From NCBI GenBank assembly GCA_944358565.1, contig CALVRK010000026.1, forward strand, positions 1 through 11,261: a stretch of 11,261 bases of DNA. The letters are read 5' to 3'. The notes under the pieces are model-generated. The model was not told the DNA's origin and ran no database searches. It was given only the letters and a program-made list of their open reading frames with translations. This document shows, one piece after another, positions 5,986 to 11,261 of this stretch. The position numbers were made by a program, and so were the translations under genes. The DNA is from an uncultured Bacilli bacterium. GTDB lineage: Bacteria > Bacillota_I > Bacilli_A > RF39 > UBA660. Each line of letters opens with the position of its first letter. The first letter of the stretch is position 1.

Positions 5986-6110
5986 TATATATTGAAAGAC
6001 GATGACAGGCTTGGAAACCTCGAGTCATATATTAGAAAGTGATTCTTCTAGAATAAATAAGGTGGAACCGCGGGAAACCGTCCTTATATTTCTAGGAGAA
6101 TTTTTATTAG
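5986..6110 (+). promoter_or_regulatory. T-box riboswitch leader of glyS (glycine-responsive)
   Basis: The T-box core AAGGTGGAACCGCG is at 6059-6072. It lies in an antiterminator-like fold: ATAAGG (6057-6062) pairs with CCTTAT (6082-6087) and CGG (6071-6073) with CCG (6078-6080). The bulge TGGA (6063-6066) complements the UCCA 3' end expected of tRNA-Gly, agreeing with the downstream gene. TAGAA (6033-6037) can pair with TTCTA (6046-6050) as a Stem III. Upstream, ATGAC (6002-6006) pairs with GTCAT (6024-6028), with AGG/CCT inside: this is the only candidate Stem I and is far shorter than the usual one of about 100 bases. Glycine codons GGC (6008-6010) and GGA (6013-6015) are the possible specifiers. 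A T run at 6101-6105 suggests control by transcription termination. Uncharged tRNA-Gly would raise glyS expression. Confidence 0.9.
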
Positions 6111-6119
6111 GAGGTAATT

Positions 6120-7490
6120 ATGGAAAAAGTAACAATGGACAAATTAGTAAGTATATGTAAACAATATGGTTTCATATTTCAAGGTAGTGAAATATATGGA
6201 GGTTTAGCCAACACTTGGGATTATGGACCTTTAGGCGTTGAACTTAAAAATAACTTAAAGAAAGCTTGGTGGAAAAAATTTATAGAAGAAAGTATGCATA
6301 GCTATGGTGTTGATGCTGCTATTTTAATGAATCCAAGAGTTTGGGAAGCATCTGGTCACGTTCAAAACTTCTCTGATCCATTAATCGATTGTAAAGAATG
6401 TAAATCAAGACAAAGAGCTGATAAATTAGTCGAAGCTGTTGACCCAGAGATTGATGGTGATTCTATGAGCGACGAAGAGTTATATGATTATATCGTTAAA
6501 CATAGCATTAAATGTCCAAAATGTGGTAAATCCAATTGGACTAAAATTAGACAGTTCAACCTGCTTTTCGAGACAAGTAGGGGAGTTATCAAAGATGATT
6601 CATCAAAAGTTTACTTAAGAGGTGAAACTGCTCAAGGAGAGTTTGTTAACTTCTTAAATGTTCAAAAATCAATGCGAGCTAAACTACCATTCGGTATCGG
6701 ACAAATTGGTAAAGCTTTTAGAAACGAAATCACTCCCGGTAATTTTACCTTTAGAACTGTTGAATTTGAACAGATGGAGCACCAACTTTTCTGCACTGAT
6801 AAAGATTCAATGAATTTTTATGAAAAATATAAACAAAAAGCTTGGGATTTCTTAATTAGCTTAGGTATTAAAAAAGACGATATCAGATTTAAAGATCACG
6901 AAAAATTAGTCTTCTATTGCAAAGCTGCTTGCGATATTCAGTATAGATTCCCGTTTGGTTTTGATGAACTTTGGGGAACTCACCATAGAGGAACTTACGA
7001 CTTATCTAGACACGAAGAATATTCAGGTAATCAAATGCGCTATTTAGATCCAGACACTAACGAAAAAATCTTACCAACTGTTGTAGAGTCAAGTGTTGGA
7101 GCTGATCGTTTAGCACTAGCCATCTTATGTAATGCTTATGAAGAGCAAACCTTAGAAGACGGAACTACTAGAGAAGTTATGCATTTTCATCCTTTTCTAG
7201 CTCCATATAAAGCCGCTGTTTTACCACTTGTCAAAAAACATCATAAAGAAAAGGCTTTAGAAATATATAATAAATTATCTAAAACATTTATGATAACTTA
7301 TGATGAAACAGGTAATATCGGAAAAAGGTATAGAAGAGAAGACATTGCTGGAACACCATTTTGTATAACCGTTGATGATGAAACTATTAATAATGGTACC
7401 GTAACTGTAAGAAACAGAGATACTATGAAACAAGATGTAATCAAAGTTGAAAATTTAAAAGAATATTTAAATGAAAAAATAGAATTTTAA
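6120..7490 (+). CDS. glyS: Glycyl-tRNA synthetase, homodimeric (α2) type
   Basis: A 456-residue class II aminoacyl-tRNA synthetase. The N terminus KQYGFIFQGSEIYGGLANTWDYGPLG is typical of the single-chain α2 GlyRS, as opposed to the α2β2 GlyQ/GlyS type of B. subtilis. C91, C94, C132 and C135 (CKEC ... CPKC) form a probable zinc site. Motif 2 is FRNEITPGNFTFRTVEFEQME (200-220), and motif 3 lies at ESSVGADRLALAIL. The anticodon-binding domain starts near residue 358 (FHPFLAPYKAAVLPLV) and includes DDETINNGTVTVRNRDT. It charges tRNA-Gly with glycine in the cytoplasm. The RBS TAGGAGGT ends 4-5 bases before the ATG. Expression is under its own promoter and T-box. The name glyQS or glyS depends on the annotator. 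Confidence 0.97.
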   Translation: MEKVTMDKLVSICKQYGFIFQGSEIYGGLANTWDYGPLGVELKNNLKKAWWKKFIEESMHSYGVDAAILMNPRVWEASGHVQNFSDPLIDCKECKSRQRADKLVEAVDPEIDGDSMSDEELYDYIVKHSIKCPKCGKSNWTKIRQFNLLFETSRGVIKDDSSKVYLRGETAQGEFVNFLNVQKSMRAKLPFGIGQIGKAFRNEITPGNFTFRTVEFEQMEHQLFCTDKDSMNFYEKYKQKAWDFLISLGIKKDDIRFKDHEKLVFYCKAACDIQYRFPFGFDELWGTHHRGTYDLSRHEEYSGNQMRYLDPDTNEKILPTVVESSVGADRLALAILCNAYEEQTLEDGTTREVMHFHPFLAPYKAAVLPLVKKHHKEKALEIYNKLSKTFMITYDETGNIGKRYRREDIAGTPFCITVDDETINNGTVTVRNRDTMKQDVIKVENLKEYLNEKIEF

Positions 7491-7523
7491 AAAGGGACGA
7501 ATATATTGAAAGAGAGTGAAAAA

Positions 7524-8117
7524 ATGAAAAATTATAACGAAGAAACTATTGTATTCGCTCCCCGTGAGCACGTAATATATTTAAAAAAAGGAACTATACA
7601 CCCATGTTATGTCCCTGTTCATACCCTAAAAGAAAAATTAATTGATAATCCAAATATAATTATTCCATGTATCATGCTTTCTGCCCATATGCATTTAGAT
7701 AATTCAAATTATGAATTATACATAAATACCGAAGAAGTTGTCGCTTTAAAATCATGTTTAAGGCAAAATATGCTAGGAATATCAAAAGAACATTTTCAAA
7801 ATATCAAACAAGAAGAAGTTATAATGGCTCCGCATACTCACGAAATTCGTCTGCCATACCGTGAAGGAAAGATTGATTTAGATCCTGATAGTCCGACCTT
7901 TGGTCAACTACAAGAAACAGTCCATGAATACCAGGACTATGAAGCAGTATCGCCAGAATCTGATTATGAATATCCTTTTGGTAGATCTTTATGGTCAGAT
8001 AATGATGAACCATATATTACATATAAATTATATCAAAACACTAATACTATTGCTATCATGTTAAAAGACTTAGATAAAAATATTCCCGGTAAAAGGCTTG
8101 TTAAATCAGTTATATAA
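7524..8117 (+). CDS. Unrecognised His-rich soluble protein
   Basis: I do not recognise this protein. From ATG 7524 it has 197 residues; a TTG at 7506 in the same frame, behind AGGGACG, would add six. GAGAGTG before 7524 and the commoner start favour ATG. There is no signal peptide or membrane segment. It has nine His, including HMH (55-57) and HTH (104-106), and an acidic, Tyr-rich stretch (about 119-160: DPDSPTFG, HEYQDYE, ESDYEYPFG). Two segments resemble each other: EETIVFAPREHVIYLKKG (6-23) and EEVIMAPHTHEIRLPYREG (97-115). It follows glyS by 33 bases with no terminator, so it is probably read from the glyS transcript as well. Codon use looks like its neighbours. Metal binding is only a guess. 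Confidence 0.75.
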   Translation: MKNYNEETIVFAPREHVIYLKKGTIHPCYVPVHTLKEKLIDNPNIIIPCIMLSAHMHLDNSNYELYINTEEVVALKSCLRQNMLGISKEHFQNIKQEEVIMAPHTHEIRLPYREGKIDLDPDSPTFGQLQETVHEYQDYEAVSPESDYEYPFGRSLWSDNDEPYITYKLYQNTNTIAIMLKDLDKNIPGKRLVKSVI

Positions 8118-8151
8118 TTCTTCTATTAAAAACTAAAAAAGGAATAATATT

Positions 8152-8784
8152 ATGCCAATTAGAGATAAGAATGGGAATATTATAAAATCTAATAACAATT
8201 TAAAAAGTTTTAGACCATGTAAAAAATCTTTATGGGAATATTCAATACCAATAGATAAAGTAATCCAAGCCTTAAAAATATTAAGTTTTGATTCTGATGT
8301 AGAAAAGGAAGCAATTATGTCTTTTACTAAAAAGTCACCTTTAAATATGACAAAAGAGGACATTGAACATTTCAATAGATATAAAAATAAAAAAACATAT
8401 ATAGAAATTCTTGTAAAATACAAGCAACATAAAAACCTTACAGATGAAGAATGGATAATCTTAGATGAATGCTTATATGAAAATTTGGAAAAAATTATTT
8501 TGGATAAATTGTCAAAAAATGAATTGTTAAAATTAAAAGAAACATTAAACAAGTATTATAAAACATCGATGGAAAGTTTAAAACCGACCATATTAGAATA
8601 TGAACAAAATTATGATAATTTATCATTGTTAGACACTGCTATTTATTATTATTTTTCACTATTTTATTACCAAACACAATGTCTAATAGATATGCATCAA
8701 ATGAATGAAGAATATCATCAAAAAATGGAAAAATATAGTTACATTTTGGCTGCAAGTAGATACTATGCATCGAAAAGTAGGTAA
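8152..8784 (+). CDS. Unrecognised helical protein
   Basis: A 210-residue protein I cannot assign. The start ATG is supported by AAAGGAA 7 bases upstream. After a short polar N terminus (PIRDKNGNIIKSNNN) it appears almost wholly α-helical: Lys/Glu/Leu-rich helices at about 34-58, 68-92, 97-135 and 138-155, then an aromatic-rich helix with AIYYYFSLFYYQTQCLIDMHQ (163-183) and a polar tail with YSYILAASRYYASKSR. The aromatic helix is short and amphipathic-looking, more likely buried packing than a membrane anchor. It lies 34 bases after the previous ORFan and before a strong terminator, so the two probably form one unit. The composition is very Lys/Asn-rich and the codons AT-rich, somewhat more so than glyS. 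It is a real gene by RBS and length; its function is open. Confidence 0.7.
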   Translation: MPIRDKNGNIIKSNNNLKSFRPCKKSLWEYSIPIDKVIQALKILSFDSDVEKEAIMSFTKKSPLNMTKEDIEHFNRYKNKKTYIEILVKYKQHKNLTDEEWIILDECLYENLEKIILDKLSKNELLKLKETLNKYYKTSMESLKPTILEYEQNYDNLSLLDTAIYYYFSLFYYQTQCLIDMHQMNEEYHQKMEKYSYILAASRYYASKSR

Positions 8785-8806
8785 AATAAACTGTATTTTT
8801 GAACTT

Positions 8807-8840
8807 AAAAGATATATCATAAATTCTGATATATCTTTTT
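8807..8840. terminator. Bidirectional intrinsic terminator between convergent genes
   Basis: AAAAGATATATCA (8807-8819) and TGATATATCTTTT (8827-8839) form a perfect 13-bp stem with a 7-base loop. The plus strand continues into T residues (8836-8840), and the minus strand likewise has four T from the left arm. It lies between the stop codons of the upstream plus-strand gene (8784) and the minus-strand amidase gene (8843), so it can serve both. Confidence 0.85.
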
Positions 8841-8842
8841 AC

Positions 8843-10150
8843 TTACTTACTTAAATATTTATCTAATGCTTTTGCGATTCCTTTCGCATATCCTTTAGGA
8901 TTATCCAAAATATTTTGTAACTCTTTAACATTATCGATATAACCAAGTTCTAACAAATAACTTTCAGCTGTGTTATTAGAATCATAATAGGGATTTTTGC
9001 CATAATTTTCATTACTTCCATTGACATAAGCATGAGTGGCAATTCCACCAACTTCTCTAATCATATAATAATATGGCGTTATACCGTCATCAGAAAATCT
9101 TTGGTAAATTCCTTCAGAAACTTTAAATTCTTTTTTTGTTGAAATCGAAGTTTTACCATATTCGCACACACTTTCTACAAATAATTTAGCTAAATCAAAT
9201 TTACTATCACCAGCAACATAAACTTCTAAACCATGAGTTGTGGCCATACCACCGGGTACATTAGTAGAGTTGTGATGTAATGAAAAATTAAATTTTGATC
9301 TACTTGCATTAGCTGTTGTCGCACTTCCCATTTCACCATATGTTGGGACTGTATCTTCTTTACTATTTCTCGTTAATTTTACTTTATATCCTAAACTTTC
9401 TAATTCCTCTTTTAAAGCTTCAGAAACCGTAAAGTTGATATCTGATTCTTTGTAAGCCTTACTATTCACACATTTGCCCGCATTATTAGGAACATCGCCA
9501 TTTTCACAGACAATCGTTCCTGCATCGTTACTGTCATGCCCTGGATCGATAGTAATATCGTAAACGTCATCCGGTAATTTTGTGTTTTTAATATTAAAAC
9601 CAAGTAATTCATTATTTTCAAATCTATCCCAAGTAATGTCAATTTTTTTATTACTGTTATTTTTAGTTAAAGTATAGTAAGTTAAATTATCATATTCAGT
9701 CGTATTTGTTAAAGGAAAATATTTATAAACTGTTTCATCATTTTCCTTAGTTTCCGCTTTAATTAATAAATAATATGTTCCAGTATCTAAACTTTCCAAA
9801 TTAATTCCATCGTTGATATAATTACTAGTTTCAAATGAATAACTATTACCATCGTTATCTAGCTTCCAATCGATAACATTTTCTTTATTACCATTAGCTA
9901 AAACCAACTTCGGATTACTAAAATCATCACTAAGTTCAAATACTCCGTTAAAGTTCATATGAATGCCATATATATCGTAGTAGGTGATATCACCACCGTT
10001 TTTATAATCTATATTCTTTAAAAATTCTATATCTTTTCTTGTAAATACAAAAATTCCTATTAAGATAGCTACAATTATTAACAAAGCAAAAAATAATTTA
10101 ATGATAAATTTTTTTCTTCTAGCTTTTTTACTAAGTTTTCTTTTTGCCAT
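8843..10150 (-). CDS. Membrane-anchored N-acetylmuramoyl-L-alanine amidase (Amidase_3)
   Basis: A 435-residue protein. A basic N terminus (AKRKLSKKARRKK) and a hydrophobic segment (about 15-36) form a membrane anchor with the rest outside the cell. Residues 45-190 are a β-strand-rich region I cannot assign. From about 197 an Amidase_3 domain begins: ITIDPGHD (H205), YKESDINF (E235), FSLHHNST (H292) and LLELGYIDN (E401) supply the three zinc ligands and the catalytic Glu. Such enzymes cut the amide between muramic acid and L-Ala in peptidoglycan, for cell separation or, as with CwlD, spore cortex modification. An insert with C215 and C227 after DPGHD is unusual and could form a disulphide. The minus-strand RBS AAAGGAAG is 8 bases before the ATG. 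Whether it acts in division or sporulation is undecided; sepF lies divergently next to it. Confidence 0.9.
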   Translation of the reverse strand: MAKRKLSKKARRKKFIIKLFFALLIIVAILIGIFVFTRKDIEFLKNIDYKNGGDITYYDIYGIHMNFNGVFELSDDFSNPKLVLANGNKENVIDWKLDNDGNSYSFETSNYINDGINLESLDTGTYYLLIKAETKENDETVYKYFPLTNTTEYDNLTYYTLTKNNSNKKIDITWDRFENNELLGFNIKNTKLPDDVYDITIDPGHDSNDAGTIVCENGDVPNNAGKCVNSKAYKESDINFTVSEALKEELESLGYKVKLTRNSKEDTVPTYGEMGSATTANASRSKFNFSLHHNSTNVPGGMATTHGLEVYVAGDSKFDLAKLFVESVCEYGKTSISTKKEFKVSEGIYQRFSDDGITPYYYMIREVGGIATHAYVNGSNENYGKNPYYDSNNTAESYLLELGYIDNVKELQNILDNPKGYAKGIAKALDKYLSK

Positions 10151-10172
10151 AAATCAGACTTCCTTTAGAATA

Positions 10173-10181
10173 ATTATATCA
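10173..10181 (-). promoter_or_regulatory. Extended -10 promoter of the amidase gene
   Basis: On the minus strand the sequence reads TGATATAAT, a TG-N-TATAAT extended -10 box with a perfect hexamer. No good -35 is visible (T-rich sequence about 17 bases further up), as is common for extended -10 promoters. Transcription would start about 15 bases before the amidase ATG, which just leaves room for the RBS. Confidence 0.55.
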
Positions 10182-10280
10182 AAATTAGAAAATATAAAAA
10201 GAAAAATATAACATTAAATAAAAATAATTGGTATTTTATGGCTTACTTTACACAAAATAAGAAAAGTAAATAAAAAAACA

Positions 10281-10309
10281 TTTTCTTTTTTTAGATTATA
10301 TGATAAAAT
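10281..10309 (+). promoter_or_regulatory. Extended -10 promoter of sepF
   Basis: TGATAAAAT (10301-10309) is a TG-N-TAAAAT extended -10. Seventeen bases upstream lies TTTTCT (10281-10286), a weak -35. The resulting leader of about 45 bases runs through TTAAGGAGG just before the sepF ATG. The 208-base gap between the divergent amidase and sepF genes otherwise holds only AT-rich sequence and a weak 7-bp inverted repeat (TTACTTT at 10243, AAAGTAA at 10263). Confidence 0.5.
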
Positions 10310-10358
10310 TAAGTATAGCAAAGAAAGTAGTTTTGAAAAAAACTTAAGGAGGATAAAT

Positions 10359-10763
10359 ATGGGTTTAATAAAAAAAATCATGGGTGAAGAAGAAGATGTT
10401 TTTGCAGCTCCAACCAATGACCAATACTATGATTTAAAAGCAGAGGAGGCTTTAACTGAAGAAGGCGGCGCGAAAATGATTTTGCTAGAGCCAAGAGCTT
10501 ACTCTGAATCACAGCAAATCGCCGATCATTTAAAGAAAAGAAATACTGTAGTCGTTAACTTAAAAAGAGTTACCCCTGAACAGGCTAAAAGAATTGTTGA
10601 TTTCTTAAGTGGTACAATTTATGCAATCGGTGGGGATTTGCAAAAAATTGGTGGTGGCATATTCTTATGTACACCAAATAATGTCAGTGTTCAAGGTAAA
10701 ATAACTAATGATACTGAAGGAAAAGGAATTCACGATAACAATAATATAGATATAGAGTGGTAA
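10359..10763 (+). CDS. sepF: Cell division protein SepF
   Basis: A 134-residue protein matching SepF. An amphipathic N-terminal membrane-targeting helix (MGLIKKIMG) is followed by an acidic linker (10-35). The SepF core (about 38-117) has MILLEPRAYSESQQIADHLKKRNTVVVNLKRVTPEQAKRIVDFLSGTIYAIGGDLQKIGGGIFLCTPNNV, split here only by the usual turns. SepF polymerises into rings, binds the FtsZ C terminus and tethers the Z-ring to the membrane at mid-cell. The start follows AAGGAGGA with 6-base spacing. divIVA lies 44 bases downstream on the same strand; in many Firmicutes ylmG and ylmH lie between them, and they are absent here. Confidence 0.96.
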   Translation: MGLIKKIMGEEEDVFAAPTNDQYYDLKAEEALTEEGGAKMILLEPRAYSESQQIADHLKKRNTVVVNLKRVTPEQAKRIVDFLSGTIYAIGGDLQKIGGGIFLCTPNNVSVQGKITNDTEGKGIHDNNNIDIEW

Positions 10764-10776
10764 ATAAAAGAATATA

Positions 10777-10804
10777 GGGCGCCCGTCGCCGAGGTGAGGT
10801 CGAG
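10777..10804 (+). other. GC-rich leader patch before divIVA with a short hairpin
   Basis: This stretch is about 80% G+C inside a roughly 30% G+C genome. GGCG (10778-10781) can pair with CGCC (10787-10790) around CCCGT, and GGGCGCCC (10777-10784) is itself a perfect palindrome. It ends in a doubled RBS-like GAGGTGAGGT (10791-10800), 7 bases before the divIVA ATG. The divIVA frame upstream runs into TAG at 10775 with no start codon between, so it is not coding. No T run follows. Its role is unknown. Confidence 0.6.
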
Positions 10805-10807
10805 TTT

Positions 10808-11261
10808 ATGGAAAAATTTACAAGAGTCATGAGAGGCTATGATCCAGATGAAGTTAATAACTTTTTAGATCAAGTTATTAAAAGAGTCGAAAAGATGATA
10901 GCTGATATCGATGCTAAAAATAAATTAATAGTTGATAAAAATGATGAAATTAGACGCTTAAAGTCAAAAATTGACGAAACAAGTGCGCTAACAGAAAAAC
11001 TCGAACAATACGAAAGAATGGAAAGTACTTTAAATAGAGCCATCTTAATGGCTCAAAAAACCTCTGACCAGTTAAAAGTTGCCGCTCACCGCGAAAGCGA
11101 AATAATCTTAGACGATGCCAAGAAAAACGCCAGTCGAATCGTTAATGAAGCTCTAATTAAAGCTGAAAAAATAGAAAATGATGCCGATATGATGAAAAGA
11201 AATATTAATGTTTTAAAACGTCGTCTTAAAAATATTGTCGAATCTCAACTTGAAATTATCG
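10808..11261 (+). CDS. divIVA: DivIVA, N-terminal part (runs off the window)
   Basis: ATG 10808 opens a frame that is still open at the end of the window after 151 codons. The start MEKFTRVMRGYDPDEVNNFLDQVIKR is the DivIVA N-terminal domain: the (F/R)xxRGYDxxEVxxFLD pattern is the signature, although the usual preceding MxLTPxDI block is shortened. The rest is a long coiled coil with Lys/Glu heptads, including TLNRAILMAQKTSDQLKVAAHRESEIILDDAKKNA, typical of the DivIVA/GpsB family. DivIVA binds negatively curved membrane at poles and septa and recruits partners for division-site control or pole functions. It is probably co-transcribed with sepF. The length and C terminus are unknown, and a DivIVA-like paralogue cannot be excluded. 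Confidence 0.93.
   Translation, partial: MEKFTRVMRGYDPDEVNNFLDQVIKRVEKMIADIDAKNKLIVDKNDEIRRLKSKIDETSALTEKLEQYERMESTLNRAILMAQKTSDQLKVAAHRESEIILDDAKKNASRIVNEALIKAEKIENDADMMKRNINVLKRRLKNIVESQLEII

Noticed and set aside
8133..8552. Minus-strand frame of 139 codons opposite the second ORFan
   Set aside because: It is Phe/Leu-rich antisense of a Lys-rich gene, without an RBS, and crosses the intergenic RBS of the plus-strand gene. The plus-strand ORF has the better start and fits the transcription unit.
10243..10269. TTACTTT/AAAGTAA inverted repeat between amidase and sepF
   Set aside because: Seven low-complexity pairs with a 13-base loop in AT-rich DNA; no support as an operator or terminator.
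10214..10417. Minus-strand frame across the sepF promoter and start
   Set aside because: It overlaps the sepF start and promoter; its composition is that of AT-rich non-coding DNA and no RBS is visible.
1..11261. Mobile element, phage, CRISPR or defence island
   Set aside because: No transposase, integrase, direct repeats with regular spacing, or defence-type genes are visible; gene order is chromosomal housekeeping.

Overview
The window is an AT-rich stretch (roughly 30% G+C by eye) of a low-GC Gram-positive chromosome. Gene order from yqfC to glyS closely follows the Bacillus subtilis yqfCD–ybeY–dgkA–era–yqzL–recO–gly locus. Sporulation-type genes (yqfC, yqfD), an α2-type glycyl-tRNA synthetase under a T-box, and the sepF/divIVA division genes all point to Firmicutes/Bacilli. 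The AT content and lean layout suggest an uncultured gut Bacilli lineage (RF39- or Erysipelotrichia-like); this placement is inference. TGA is a stop here: yqfC, yqfD, ybeY and yqzL all end in TGA next to a properly spaced downstream start, and Trp is written TGG.

Region 1 (1–1227): the 3' end of an SPFH/band-7 gene and a PHP-domain phosphoesterase form the tail of one operon, closed by a hairpin terminator that overlaps the PHP stop codon. Region 2 (1226–5948): a probable promoter, a 15-codon leader ORF and a 12-bp hairpin that buries the yqfC ribosome-binding site precede a tight operon: yqfC–yqfD–vanZ-like–ybeY–dgkA–era–yqzL–recO. Spacings are a few bases or overlaps. Compared with B. subtilis, phoH, the PgpH/YqfF gene and cdd are missing, and a VanZ-family membrane protein sits where phoH/yqfF would be. 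Region 3 (5952–7490): a strong promoter drives glyS through a T-box leader whose Stem I must be very short.

Region 4 (7491–8784): two unrecognised soluble-looking proteins follow glyS on the same strand and end at a 13-bp hairpin shared with the convergent gene. Region 5 (8843–10150, minus strand): a membrane-anchored N-acetylmuramoyl-L-alanine amidase with an unassigned extracellular middle region. Region 6 (10151–11261): a divergent promoter region, then sepF and the 5' part of divIVA, separated by a short, strikingly GC-rich hairpin patch.

The genes are mostly housekeeping (ribosome maturation, DNA repair, lipid carrier recycling, translation, septum formation). No mobile element, CRISPR array, defence system, tRNA or rRNA is visible. 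The most interesting material is regulatory: the yqfC leader, a minimal T-box, RBS-sequestering hairpins and the GC-rich divIVA leader. The ORFan pair after glyS is the best candidate for undescribed protein function.
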